Below, one piece after another: positions 33,501-48,500 of a DNA stretch of 64,000 nucleotides. The position numbers and the translations under genes were made by a program. Source of the DNA: Gnetum montanum (lineage: Eukaryota; Streptophyta; Gnetopsida; Gnetales; Gnetaceae); the NCBI GenBank assembly GCA_015680685.1, contig MNCI01001451.1, forward strand, positions 739,591 through 803,590, in the 5' to 3' direction. Each line of letters starts with the position of its first letter. Within the stretch, counting starts at the first letter, position 1. The notes beneath the pieces are model-generated. The model did no database searches. It saw only the letters and a list, made by a program, of their open reading frames with translations, and was not told the DNA's origin.

Positions 33501-36500
33501 TTGGTATCAAATATATTACGCAGCTGAAACAATGAAAAAACCAGGGAGAAAGAATACCAAGAACAAATAGGTACACTTTCAAGGATATACAAATCACAAG
33601 GGCCAAGTAACATGGCTTTCTTGCTTTTCTATGCATATGGCAGAATTGCCCTATTTGGTTCTCTCCCAAATGTTGGATACAAGGGTGGATGGATAATAAA
33701 GGAAACATAGGTTTAAATAGAGGCAAGGTCATCTAGGGTTTCTTCTCATGCTAATTTCCAATGGGTAACTATGACTTAAAAATTATTTGGAATTAAAACA
33801 TATTATCTTTCTAAATTTTTTTTTTGGAAAAATGTTCAAGCTGATATTAATCCAAAAAAAGAGGGAAAAATGTAGAAATGTATAGCATGGATCATCGCCC
33901 CTTGTCACCGAAATGCTTCAGCCACGTGATTGTGCCGTGAGGACCTATGCGCCATTGCAACATATGCCCCATCCATCACCCAATGCCTGAAAATCAACAC
34001 CTAAACTCAAAAAGCAACGGAAGCCAAATAGATAGGGCCCTTGTGGAAGCCAAATACACAGGGCCCCCACGATAGCAAGAAGATTCATTCATTTCTTGTC
34101 CTCCCCCCGTGCGTGCACAGACAAGCCGCGCACCCCTAATGAGACGTGTCTAGTCCCGAACCATTGCACTCTGTGGTATTAGCCTGCCTAACCCACCCCA
34201 TGACCTCAGCCCCCGCTGAAGTCCCTGATGCAGCTGTTGTAGTCATCGTTTGCTAAGCAGCGGCCCTCGGCCCAAGCACGACACATTGATTTTCCGCGAA
34301 GAGCTGTGCCAAGCCTGCATGGTGCTTGGTGAGCACAGCCTCCATCTAAAAATTAAAATAATATTTATCTCTTTTTCTCTAAAGTAGATTATTTTCCCTT
34401 AATGAGACTCAAACATGGGTATCTAAGGTCACTAAATCCACGAAATCATGAGTTCAACTCCTCTAGCTCCACAACCTCCAAAATATAATTATTCTTATTG
34501 CTTTAGCGCATTAAATAGTTATTAAATGCATAATATTAGCCATAGCATGTAAATAATCATTCACATACACCATACTTGATGTAGAACCCTATGTGCTTTG
34601 GTCACTCCAACCCATGATACCTATCTAACAAAGCACATAAGGTTATGCATATCATTTTGTTTTGGCCGGGAGGCCAACTACCAATCATAATCCTGTAATG
34701 CTAAGTTATATTTCATGTTTGACATGTGTTACGCCACTGGAATATTTGGAAGATATATGGTAGACCTAAAACTACTCATTACAATGTAACAGTATACATG
34801 CTAAAGTACTTGAAGAAGACAAAGAACCTTGGGCTAGTATTCAAGCGAAATAATTAACTGATTGCAAGCATATTCAGACTCAGGCTATGCTGGATGTGTG
34901 GATACAAGATGATCAACATTAGGTTACTTGACTTTCTTGATATCTTCTAGTTTCTTGGAGATCAAAGAGGTAGAAGATAGTTGGAGATTCTTTAGTAGAA
35001 GCAAAATATAAAGGTGCCTTAGAAACAAGGAAGGAAGGAGGAAGAGTGGATGAGAAAGTTACTATCTTCATTGACCTTATGTGCATGGGGCCAATCAAAA
35101 TGTTTGTAGATAATCAGTTTACAATTCACATGGCCAAGAACCCTATTGATTATAATTACACTAGACACATGGGTGCAAAGTTTTACAGGATATGTGAAAC
35201 ATGCCAACAGCTGAACATGTTGTAGATATTTTCATAAAGCCACCTTGCAAAGTGAAGTTTAAACAATTTAAAGATCTTATTGAAAATCCTACCTAGTTTA
35301 ATATTTTTTCCCTCTCACACATTTTTTTTTAAATAACTTACATATTTCTTAGTATGTTCTATGTTAATTTACAAGCTTATTGCCTTATATTTGTGTAAAC
35401 CTTTTTTTTCTTTTTCTAAACTAGTTCTTTTTTTAATTTTAGGAGTTTCTTTTCTTTTTTTAAATAATAGTTTTATCTATCTAAAACTAGTTGTTATATC
35501 TTTTAAAATTAATTTTCTTTTTCCCTTTTCTTTTTTCCTACAACTAGTTTTTGCTGTTGACATCTGAAATAGCCATTAATTGAAATGCTGTGCATGCTTT
35601 TGCTAATCCTTGAGAAATCAATTGCAATTGATGATGAATATTGTATGATTTGAAACATCTTATGAAGAAATAATATGCAAGCTATGAATGGTACAATTCA
35701 TAGTTTTGCTAGGACTAAGCAACACCTTACTCAGATGATTGGATACTTGGGAGAATCAAGGTTGCTTAAGCCACCATTGTTAGTTTTTAGTATGCATTTG
35801 CATTTCACATATAGTTATTCTTCAAACACTAAGGTTTCCCTGAAAAATTTTTAATTTCATGTCATGTAGTTGTAGTTCCAAAACTTTCTAAACTTATAGG
35901 GAGGTGTGTTGACCTATATAAAAAGCATCACTATGTTTGGTAGTTTTAGTAGGTGAGTCTCATTTGTGGATTCCAAAAATCCTTTAACCCTAAAATGTCT
36001 TATAAAAAAGTGCTTCATCTACATGATGTATTGCATGAATTAGATTCATAGATTTGTTCTGAGTTGTTTCTATTGCATTCTACACATGCACAATTCTATG
36101 TGCAAGGCTGTTGTGCCATAAAAATCTTACAGCCAAAATGAAAATAACAGTACCTTTTGCCCGCTGCCTATTCATCTTGTGTAAGGTGTAGTCATTGACA
36201 TCTTGAAGGCTAGCATTCAAAGGTATATGAGCTTCAAAAAGCAGTTCAAGTCAGAGTATTTATTATCTCTATTATCTTTGTGTTAATGCCACATGTACAA
36301 AAGTAGGGCACTACATAAAATCCTGGAGTCAAGTGTTATATGTTGTTTTGCATTACACTTCTTAATATCTACAATCTTAGCATGCATGTAAAATTGTAGA
36401 ACTGAGTGTTAGTAGGTGACTGTTGCAACAAGCCTTTCCATGAATTTCTTTGAGTTTTCTGAAGCATTAATTGTTCTTCGTTAATGGAAACAAAAGCTTT

Positions 36501-39500
36501 TTAACATCAGGAATAGCTAAAGTTTCCTAGAAAGTTGTTTCTCCCTTTCTTTCCCATGGTTCAGTCTCTGATCAGCTTTTCCTTTAGAGAAATCAAAAAC
36601 CTGACAAGCTTTTAAACATGGAATGCATTTAGGTATTATAAGGGCTATGAGTTGATTGAATTCTGTAATTGCATGTATATCTTTAAGAAATATTTAGCAA
36701 ACTCCATTAAATATGTAAGTACTTATAATTACATCATGTCTTAATTCCAGTTTGGGAAAGTTGATTGAATTCTGTAATTGCATGTATATCTTTAAGAAAT
36801 ATTTAGTAAACTCCATTAAATATGTAAGTACTTATAATTACATCATGTCTTAATTCCAGTTTAAGAATTCCCAAATGACATTTCGGTCACATGCATTTTC
36901 CCCAGCTTTTTTTTTTTTTTTGGAAAAATAATTATTTTTGTTCATTTGTTTTCAGATCCATACATGTGTTGCAGGAGGCGGCAAGGTGCTAATTCCAGTT
37001 TTTGCGTTAGGAAGAGCACAGGTATTAGTATTGTATACAGAAGCAAACCACGAATATTTATAAGTGAAAATTAATTTGCAGCCTGAGAAAAAAAATTTAA
37101 CCTTAAGAACCTTTACTAGAGACTATCATCATGATTTACATGTAGGAAATAGATGAGCAGTGCTTAGCCACTATCCTCATGAACATCATTGTGCACATGG
37201 AAATGATGGTTCTATGAGGAAAGCTATGATGAATTCTAGGATAGTAGGAGAAATGACCATATAAACATTGGAGCTGTCTGAAATAGATAGAAATATGAGA
37301 TACCACCTATCAATCACAATGGATTTCTGGTTACCTTTTAAAAAACATAGAGAAAATTTGAAATAGAATGAACATCAATTATTTAAGGGTCATAATGACC
37401 CATTTCTCTTAGGTTTTCATCTTTGATATATGTGGTAGTGCTTGTGAGTCTGCTTTGGTGTGATTATGAGTGGTTGTGCTCATTTGTAGAACTATTTTTC
37501 ATCTGATCATGGCGATAAATTTCAGTGCAATTGATGTGCTTGGGATGATGAATTTAAGCAATGTTGATGTGATGATGGTGATGAATTTAAGTGCTGTTTT
37601 TTTTGGAAGGAAGGTTAGGTAAATCATATTAATAGAGTAAACATCAGGTACAAAACATATTTACAACAAAGGCCCCAACCAAAAATAGGGCAAGATCCCC
37701 CTGCAATAAGCCCTCCCCTGGCCTATACACACATAATAAACATGGCAGCCATTAATCTGAAGCAGTCAAGACCAAAATTGGGCTGAGAACAAACCCAACC
37801 CCACCCAGACCCAATTCCCACATCCAAAAATGATACACCCCCCAAGCACAAAAAAGAAACATAGGAGCCCCCCTAAACATGGCAAGGAAGAGAAGAACAA
37901 GTGCATTGGAGGGCCACTTTGCAGTGGACCCGATCTAAAATACCCTTGAGTTGTGTAGAGGCAACAAAGTTCGTCACCTGCTGAAACTCTAGAAAGTCCT
38001 GTTCCACCTACAAGCGCTCATCATCTGGCATATCTTTAGTCTTATCCGGGTGATACCTGGCAGCCACTAACTGGATATGCCTCCACAACTCAGTCCACAA
38101 CACTTCATTGTTGATGCTGATCTGTTTATGTTGATGTGCTTAATGATTTGTAGGATTTGATGTTGATTGGGCAATCTATCTATGATTGCATTATTGTGAT
38201 GGATTTGAGTATTATTAATATGCTTATGACTTGTATGTTCAATGTCACCTCTCATATGTATTGGTTGAATGGCCTATAATTCATTGTTGTGATTAAAACT
38301 AGTGTTCATGTGTACTGCTGTGGAAGCATGAGCTATGTAGTGGTTGTTGGTTTAGCATCTATTAATAAAATAAATGAAAGAAATGTTGAGAAGAGATAGA
38401 ACTGAAATCTTGTATTGTTTATGAGATTACTACTATGCTTTGATTGTTTATCTGATTTATGACCTATATCCATTGGAATGATTTCATTTATTAATTAGAA
38501 TGTTCTTTGTGAATTGTATATTTAGTATGGATGTCTCATGTACATGCTTTGTTGTTTGTTGATATAAGTTCTGGATTCATTGTCTCTAGGTGCTACTATG
38601 TGAATGGTAATTATTGATCAATCAGATTTGGAAAGAGAAGAATAAGGTCATAATTGGTATGATCCAATGCTATTTTATAATCTTGATATGTGTAAATTAT
38701 TTTTTTAAAAGAGGAGCCTGACCTATGAACCAGGTATGACAATGTTAACTTTTCTTTTGGAGGAATAAAATTAAATAAATCAAAAATAAAATACCCTATC
38801 AATAGCTGTAGGAAGGTTGCATGATGACCTTTCAGTGCTCATAAGATGCTTATTGTATTGCTGGGTGCTTGAAGGAGAAGGTGTTTCCTTGGCATCATAG
38901 TTTAATTTTATGCTTTCCTTAATTTGGATGAGAGTTGTTTCTAAATGGACTGGGGAATACCAATAAAGATTTGGGGTAATTTGGCATAATGATTTGCCAA
39001 CAAGGGTTAAGGATCCTTGATATGAGAATTGGTACTGCTGGTAGAAACTGAGAGTATCCTGGTCCCATCTTAATTTTGGAAATCTTAAAGTGAATTTCTG
39101 AGTATTGGCATTTTGGTGATTTCTCAAGTTTGGCATTAATTTTCTTTTAATAGAAGTGATCTTGAATTTTTTGTAATGATTCACCAACTTGTAGAGTTCT
39201 TAACCGTATGTTAAAACCTTCTTAGTTTTGATTTAGTTATCTTTCTACAATTTGTTGAGCAGAGGGGTTAATAAACAAAAAACAATATAATTTAGATGTT
39301 TACTTTTAGCTACAGATTTTCATGATTTGAAATTGCTGAAATATTGGCTGTGGACTCTAGGAAAACTAGATGGATATGATCCGAGAAAATTTCCCATATA
39401 TTTTCTTCTAAGATGGGTCGGCAAATGTGCTGTATAAACAGCTTGATAAGAATAGCCTTGTTTTTGTTATGGCTAAATGTATAGCAGATTATGATATCAG

Positions 39501-42500
39501 TAACAAATAACCCTTTGTTTAGTTTGGTATGGTAGCAAATGAATTTTGCATGTTTCCCTTTTAGACTAAAGCTAGAGCTGGAAGTATGATTGCATTACTG
39601 ATTTCAGGATAGTATGAATTTGGATTTCTAATTACGGTCTACTTATTTCACATTTGCTTTGTATTTGAGATGATTTTGTATTTTGAATGTTGTTTTTTTA
39701 GAAGGAAGGTCAAGCAAATCATATTAACAAAATAAACATCAGGTACAAAGCAAATTTACAAGAAGGACCCCCACTAAAAACGGGGCAAGATCCCCCTCCA
39801 ATAGGCCCTTCCCTGGCCTATACACATAGAAAACACAACAGCCATTAATCTGAAGCAGTTAAGAACAAAACTGGGTTCAAAACAAACCCAACCCCACCCA
39901 TACCCAATTCCTGCACCCGAAGAATCCACACAGCCCCCAAACACAAGCAAGAAACAGAGGAACCCCCTAAATATGGCGGGGAAGAGAAGAACAAGTGCAC
40001 CTGTGGGCCACTTTATAGTGGACCCGATCTAAAATAGCCTTGAGTTGCAGAGAGGCAATACAATTTGTTGTCTATTGAAACTCTAGAAAGTTCCGTTCCA
40101 CCTACAAGCGCTCATCATCCAACATATTTTTAGTTTTATCTGGGTGATACTTAGCAGCCACTAATTGGATATGCCTCCGCAACTTGGACCATGGTGCTTC
40201 ATTGTTGATGCCCAGAAGGGTATATGGGCATTTGCCGTTTAACAACCAATGCTGAACCTTGACCTCTTGAGCTTTTCCAAAATGCTACTGCATTTGGAGC
40301 TCTTCCATCAAGGCATTGTCGGCCTCCTCTTTATTCATGGTTTTCAGACACCTAAGCTCTTCCTCCTTCTGACAGAGTTCCTCCCTCACTTGTCTATGTA
40401 GCACTTCCTCCTATTCTTGCCATCTCCGAGCTTCACGGCACTCCACCTATTGCCTAAGAAGCTCTAGCTTCTCTTGGTGTTGTCGCCACTCAGCCAACAT
40501 CTTGGCATGAACATCTCTCATTTGCTAAAGGATGATTGCTTTCTAGCGGTTTCACTCCTCCTTGCTTGCTTGCACCACTGCATCCTACAAAAGTTGATTG
40601 ATATCAGGAGTTTCCACCTAAGCTAGTTGATCCCCAAAATCTGGCATTGGGGGAGCAGCCGAAGAGGAAGCCCCCACACCCCCTACCAAAGAGTCACAGG
40701 CCACACCCTATAGTAATAATTCTTGTGGACTATTGGATGTGGCACAGAATCCCATGGCCTAGTAGCTTGCTAGAGAGCAAGAATTAAGCCCGAATGCCAA
40801 CCTTGACGACCCCTACTCAGGGACTCAATGAAGAACCTTGGCAAATTAATAGGGTGTGACTCCTTCATACAACAAAGGAAAGCAAAGTGAAGCCATTGGA
40901 GCTTCCAGCTGTTAGCAGACTAAACAAAATATCAATCGATTGGCTCTGTTGCTGCCTGCCACACAGTAGGCAGTGTTGACTTAAGCACCTGACCACTAGA
41001 CATCCTAGGCCGATCAGCCGGGAAAAACATAGGTGCATCTTGTAAACCCTAGTAGGTAGATTGACTTCACCAATAGCAGGCACTCCCAAATAATCCGCAA
41101 TGGCTTGCTTAGTAAGGTTAATGGTTAGCCCCTAGAAGTAGGTGCAATCCCCCAGTCAATTGCATAGAAACTAGCATCAGGAGGGTTAGGGTCCCCAACA
41201 AGTAGTGGCAGCACATCAGCCCACTTGATCCGCTGGACAATTTCTGACAACTCCCTTTTGTGTTGGATATATGTTGCCTTTGGCTCAAATGTTGGGGTAA
41301 CACCCATAATGGCACAAACCTCCCTCCATAGCTGCAATGCCAAAATCGCAACCAATTCTGGGGAAGTGACCTGTTCAGGCCAAAACACTTTAGCATTTCT
41401 AGCCTTCCACATATGCCACAACACTAGTGTAGTGAAATTGTCTCCTATGGCCAGTAGTGACGGAGGCCGGTGCACAATCTACCAAACCACAACAACGAAT
41501 GAACAACTTAAAAAGAGGTGTTGGGTGGTTTCAACATTATTTTGGCACATTGGGCAGCAATCATTATTGGTAATGCCCCGCCATTGAAGATGCAATCTAA
41601 TTGGGAGCACGTCATGTTGCAGTAGCCAAATGAAACATTTGAGCTTCTCTCGCATCTTACGATGCCATAATTGTTTCCATCCATCCTGTGGTGGCGGTTA
41701 CATGATTTTTAGTGTATCCATCGGTAGCAACCCCAATGCACCCCAGCGCCCTAGCTTGTGTGCATGGGCGCAGATATTATGCCACACATGGGAATCATTT
41801 GGTCCTGACGCCCATAACATGTACTTTTGTCTCATTATTCGTGCCCAGGGGGTTGGTGCTCATGCGTCTGCAACAAATGATTGATAACTAGTTGATGTCA
41901 CGTAAACAAGATGTCTTCAAATTTCAAAATCCCCAAACCAGGCCTAGTGACTTGATCCCAACAAATTAAGTGAAGTCTACTTCCCCCCTTCCCACTAGAC
42001 CAAACAAAATCCCCAATAATTTGATTTAATTTTGCTATCACCCCTTTTGGAGGGTTAGCCACCAAAGCAGTGTACCTAGTAACCGCCATTAGCACTGATG
42101 AAGCCAGTCAAACTTTGCCATGTCTTGATAAAAATTGGTTAGATCAATGCTCAATACGGCTCAAAAGCCGTAGTACTAGGGGCATCCAAGTAGTTTGTCT
42201 ATGCCATGAAAATAAAAATCCCAAGTAGGACTCTTTTTCCACACCTAGCAACATTCCCAAAATTTGACAGACTTGCCGATGCACAGGAACATCTGTATCG
42301 AAAAAATGAATGGCTGACTTGTCCCTATTTGGCTGAAACCCCACCTCCTCAGCCATCCAGTCAAGCGACTGGTTAATCACCTGTGCTTGAGGCACCACCA
42401 CCCTAGTCATAATGATTGTATCATCGGCATAGTGCTCAACAAGGCTTGTGTAAAATTAAAAAGGTAAAATATTATTATGCCACTGAATGAATTTGAAATT

Positions 42501-45500
42501 GTTGTTTCATATTTTTCTTGTAGCCAATTGTTTGGCTGAACAAAATAGTTGATGGACTGTATTCAGATATAATTTTTTTATGGTCAGAAAAATCTGAATT
42601 TGATTCTTAAATAAAAAGAAAATCAGATCTGTACACCGTGTCAAAGGAATCTTGCATAGATTTTTACGTTAGCTATTTATTTTTCATAATTGTCTTTTAT
42701 TAGGAAAAATAGTATTTTTGTTTTAAATTAAAATATGATATGCAGGCTATATGAATAATACAATTTCAAGTTTAAATGTTTTGACATTTCTATTGCACCT
42801 TGGATGCATACTGTATATTAAAAGATATTTGCTGATTAGTTGCTCCCTCTTCCCTAACCTACATGTTTTTTTGGAGCAAATTTCGGGACTATATTAATAA
42901 CAAGAACAAAATATGTACAGTCATGGACAAAACATTAGGGTTTGAGCCTTGGTGTAGCCACTCAAAAGAGGTTAGGCTTTCACTCACCCAAAGACCGCCC
43001 CAGGACTTTGCCTTAGCATTGAGCCTTTGGGTGATGATCTTTTTGATCCTTTTTTTAATGAAGTCTTGAATGAGGGAATAAAGAAAATTATTAAATAATT
43101 TGTTAATTTATCATTTACTCTGTTGGTGCATAATGACTTTTAGTTTACATTCTTGGTACACTTTGGTTGTAGCTAAGATGTTTGAAATGATGACTTTTTG
43201 GGAATTTGAGATAGTTTATGTAATTTGCTTTTTGTTTGACTTGTATAGGAGCTTTGCTTATTGCTAGATGATTATTGGGAGCGAATGAATTTGCAGGTTC
43301 CAATATACTTTTCATCAGGTAAATTGCATAAGAACTTTTAGACCGCCATTAGGCACTTCCCATGTTTTCAGCACATGCAGTGGATAATGTAATATCCCAT
43401 TGGGCTTTGGTAGAGTGGTCCACTAACACAGTTATTATGTTAACTAGGTTTGACAATACAATCAAATATTTATTACAAGCTACTTATAAGTTGGACGAAT
43501 CAGAATATTAAGGAAACATACGTGACAAGGAATAAATTTGACTTCAAACATGGTATGCTTGACCAAAGGGCATGCCTTGGCTATCTTCCTTGCACTCTGT
43601 TTGCTTGAATTTCTACGAATTACTGCATACATTTGGATATTTCATTTTATGGGTAAAATTAGTTAGGGATATGTTTTTTCTATACAGGTGAAAACTAAAA
43701 AGAAGGTTTTTAAATGATATAAGTTTAGAGTACAACCATAAATTTCTTGGGATTTTAAAGATCAACCAAGGAACACAATCAAGGATCCATTACATAAGCA
43801 TCCAATGTAGAAAAGATAGGAAGAATAAAATGATCACCTTTATGATTCTAATATATTTGGAACCTTGGTTTACAGCCTATAGGCTTGTGAGTTGTAAAGA
43901 CACAGAAAGTTAAATATTATACATTCACGTTTTAACATTTTATTGCCAACCATCATGTTCTTGGTTTGCTTTGAGTCACCTAAAATAATACAGGGATTTC
44001 TTTCCTTCCAATTTTGAAAGAGCACATGTTCTAGCAATGTGCTCCAAACTTCATGAACGCATTATGCTCGATCATTTTATATGAGGTTGCTGCCAAAATT
44101 TTTAAGATTTTAGTGTTATAAAACGCTGACCTGTGGCTGTCTAAACTTATTTGAGATGTGAGCAGTTGCTGGTAGTTAATAAAGATGTGTGCTAGCCTTT
44201 GAGACATGAATCTCTAGAGCTAATGCAAGAGAAACAATATATTGTAACAGCAAAATGGAACCCACCTACTAAAACTGCCAAACTTAGTGATGCACTTTAT
44301 ATAGGGTAACAGAGTACAATCACTATATGCATTTTTAGAAAACAGTTGCTGTTGCTAATCATTCTTCTTTGTTTCATCCAGTTATCTCTAGTTGAAATCT
44401 TTTCTTTTACGGAGACAAACTTATGCCATGGTCTCTCTTTATTTTCATGGTTGCACAAGATCTCAAATAATATAGTTAAAGGACCATAATTCATTAAACT
44501 ACTATTACATTATTGGATTCCCAGCTTTCATGGTTCTTTATGCTGCATACATGCAAATATTGGTTGTAGATATTTTTAGACATCTTATTTTTAGATGCAT
44601 ACCGTGTCATATATATTGTGGTATTTGCCAATTAATGATTTTACTTGTAATTGCTATGCAATACAATGGCATTTCAAAATTTTATATTGAACAATATGCA
44701 ATATTTCTTTGTTCTCAACCTAACTGATGTTTTTCTTTTACGAGCTTTTCAGTTGCTAATTTTGATCGTTCTTTAATAAATGCACCTGGACCATGTGTTT
44801 TGTTTGCAACACCTGGAATGATTAGTGGTGGCCTCTCTTTGGATGTTTTCATACAATGGGCACCTTCAGAGAAAAACTTGATTGCATTACCTGGGTAACA
44901 TTTTATCCCAAGTTACGTTTTTCAGTTGTGTTAGCGTTCATTTGTGATACGATTAATTCATGAGAACCTGTTTGGCTTTTGTTGATTATGTAATAAAGTC
45001 ATAAAAGTATAAGGGAGACTTTGCAGATGATAGTGATTGTAATTTAACTAAAGACCGTATCTGTAACTTGGACACAAATTCTAATAATTGTTTCTGTTGC
45101 ATTCAGATATTGTGTAGCAGGAACTGTTGGCCATAAATTAATGTCAGGTAAAGCTACAAAAATTAAGTTGGACAAGAGGACAGAAATTGATGTTCGTTGT
45201 CAGGTGACTTTCTACCTTTCCTCTTAGGTCATCTTGAAAGGTCAAGTTATGGTAGGATAATACCATTTCGAAGATCTTCTGTTCTAAAATGTTGTGTTTT
45301 GTAGTTCTGAATCTTGTGTTTATTGCACCTTTAATATGATATTGTCAAATTTCTATTTTCTACTCTGATAGATAGTTAAGATATGATTTTTATGATCTTT
45401 TTATATTTTAAAAAATAATTGGCTTGTTTTTCTTTATTCTACCAATGAAAATTGATTGCCATGCTATTCAGATGTATGGAATGCATTTATTAAACACTGA

Positions 45501-48500
45501 TTATGATAATAGTTGCATTTTAGGTATTGCAAATTCTTTGTATATTTGAAAATTGTGCCTGCACTTTTTTTAAAGGTAGTGGCCACTTGGGGGAAAGGGT
45601 TGGGTGGGAGTGGGGTTCTTGATGTTTAAATTATTCCAATGAATAAATTAAATAGTCAAATAGTCAACTGGAGTAGGAATGGGAGTGAGAGGGTACAAGT
45701 GGCATGGATGAACAAGGATGCTAAGATGGTGTGGAGGATTAAGAGGATTGGAGTGGTAAGGTGGAGTGAGCGTCAGAAAGGCACAAAGAAGAGAGGGGGT
45801 TGGAGTGGTGTAAGAAGGGAGGAGGATCAATAGGAGGGTTGGGCAGTAGGTGGTTTGGGGGCAAATGTTGGGTAGGAAGGCTTGTGAGTTTATGGAATGC
45901 AAGGATAGAGGGGTAGCATAGGTGGAGGCGTGGATGAGGTTGAAGGTTTTGATGGGCAAAGTACTTGATCATTGGGTATGGGTGACATTGAGGATGTTGC
46001 ATGGGTGGAAGGTAAGCTTTGGATTAGGATTGTAGACTCACTATTGGCGGAGGGGAAAAGTGCATTGGCTAAGTGTTTGATTGGGAACTTTGTATTGTCT
46101 AGCCTTGGATTGAGGCTTGAGCATTTGGTTAAATGGATGGCCACGACTTGGAAGAACCCTGTTGAGATTAGGACTTTGGTTGGTGATCTATTGTTCTTTG
46201 CCTTTTTAGATATGTATAACAAGGAGATAGTTTTCTAGGGGACCCTTGGTTCTTCATGACCATGGGTTTAGCCTTGATGTATTGGCACTGAGGTGTCCAT
46301 AGGGACTTCAATTTATTTGACTGCCCCTGTTTGGGTTAGGGTGCATAGCCTTCCTTGGCAGGTTTTTAAGGGGATTTTATTTCTCTTGATAAGTTCACTA
46401 CATTTATAAGTTAGATGGGTTTTGTATGCTTTTGTGTCTGGAGGAGTCTCAAGCATGCAAATTTGGCATCTATAGTTCTAATGGAGATGGCTGTAGGCAT
46501 AGAAACACTTAGGGTTGAGTTTGAGAATGTGCTTTTTGTGGACAGGAAAAAAGGTTTCGTTGGGATCATGAATAACCAACAATGGGGGTCTACAATAGGT
46601 GATGACAAGGTGTTAGTTCTGTAGAAAGCAAAATCGTAGTGGAGTGTATGTTTTGGAAGAAGTGTGAGGATTTTAGGGTTCCTAATCAAAGTCCTCCCAA
46701 GTTTTGGGGGACCTGCCAACAAACATGATCATATCAGGTCTTTGCTTCTACCTAGAAGCCAAAGGTGTAATAATGAGCTATTAGCCTAGTGGTAAGACTC
46801 TTGTTTTGGAAATCCTAAGTTGTGGGCTTGATTTTGGTGGGCAATTCTTAGTTATAAAGTTATGATTAGACTATATGTCTTAGTGTGTACCTATATTTCA
46901 ATTATTCTGGGTTCCAACACCCCCTAGAAGCCAAAGGTGCAAACCTTTGTTAAACCCCTCAACAAGACAAAGGCTCCTACATCTACAAACAAGTTCTAGA
47001 TCTTGTCAGAAGTGATAGGTGAGGATGAGGTTTATGTGGTTCTAGCCAAGCTGCCTTCTTCCCTAGGATAGTTGAGGTTGTGGAGGAGAAGCGGACATTG
47101 AATTAGAATGTGGTTTTGCTGGTTGTAATAGGGTTGGTTGTGACATCGGATAAAGCTGTGTCCATGCATGAGGTTGTGACTAGCTTGGCTAGGGTGGTTG
47201 GCTTTAGTGGGGTGATTGGATTAGGTGTGGAATTTGTTTTGGTGGATCCTAGGGTGTAGGTTATGGTTGGTTTGGATGTTGTTGATGCTATTGCATCAAA
47301 ACTTCTTCCTCTGGGGCCTTGGGTAATCCCTTTGTAGGGTTTTGTGACTTGGGAGGATGTGTAGCACCTTATTCTAAAGTCCACCTTGCTTGTTGGGGAT
47401 GAGGTGTAAGTAAAGTGTAAGCTTGGGCACCCCACGATCACGACAGCCTAGGTGAGGCAAAGGATATACAGAGAAATATTAATTTGAAAAATGAGGGGAC
47501 TTGAAGGAGGTCTACCAGAAAAGGTTTCACAATAGACCATGAAGCATAACTCTTACAATAGATCATGAAGCATAGCTCTTACAATAGGCCATGAAGCTTA
47601 ACTCTTCGAATTTTAGGGGGCAGGGTACTTTCTAGAAAAGAAATACCCTCAAGATTTGGTAGAGGAAGGAAGAAAAAACTGTGATTTGATTCTTCTTTAG
47701 CAGATGAAGGTTATAAAAAGGCATTAGGAGCTGTAGTAATGGTTTGGGTGGAATTCTTGCTTGGTCTTCCCATAGGGATTGGTTGAAGGACTAACAATTC
47801 TCTCTAAAGAGAGACTCAAGGTCATTTTTGAATTAGATTGGTTGTAGATTGTCTATGATGATGCTTGGGATTTATGAATAACTAACTTCTATGATCCAAA
47901 AGGTAGAAGATAGGATCACTCATTGAAGTGCTGTAGTTCAATTGGTGTAGGATAGGGGAAAATGGATCATTGTGGGAAATCTTAAATGATGCCTTTTTGT
48001 GTGGCAGAAAGCAGGGGTAGATCCGTTTCCTCAATTGGTGTGGAGGAGATACATGTGCTAATGGATCAGTTTTTATTAAATTGACTTGCAACTCCATGGA
48101 TGCAGCTTTACTTGGAGCAATAGGAGAAAGGGGACGAAGAGAGTGATGACCAAAATTGATTGGGTTTGGGTGTTTGCAAATCTGATGGGAGCTTATGATT
48201 TTTTATTGATAGAATTAGATATGAGGGTGTCAGACCTCATCAATGTTTGCTCTTAGTAGGATCAACAGTAGGTAGACATCCACCATTTAGATTGGAAACA
48301 TTTTGGATAGGTAGACTTAAGTTTAGTGATGAAGTAGAAAGGATTTGGAAGGGCTATCGTATAAATGATGAATCCTTGAGACTTTATGAAGAATAGGTTC
48401 AAGAGAGTAAAGCAGTTCGTAAAGGAGTGGCCTTTGGAGGAGAAGTTTCCTTTTAGGTTTCTTAAACAAGGTTGGTTACAATGTTTGTAGGAGGTGCAAT

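Noticed and set aside
35361-35567. Hydrophobic plus-strand ORF looking like a membrane peptide
   Set aside because: T-rich low-complexity DNA gives Leu/Phe in any frame; no other support.
38780-39187. 135-residue minus-strand ORF in intron 8
   Set aside because: Asn/Lys/Gln-rich from AT-rich DNA, no motif and no splice or promoter context.
45648-46222. Pro-rich minus-strand ORFs
   Set aside because: Complement of the LINE-B ORF1 region; composition artefact, no motif.
46772-46925. Functional tRNA gene
   Set aside because: Box A is good and box B weak, but no acceptor stem pairing; SINE head is the better explanation.
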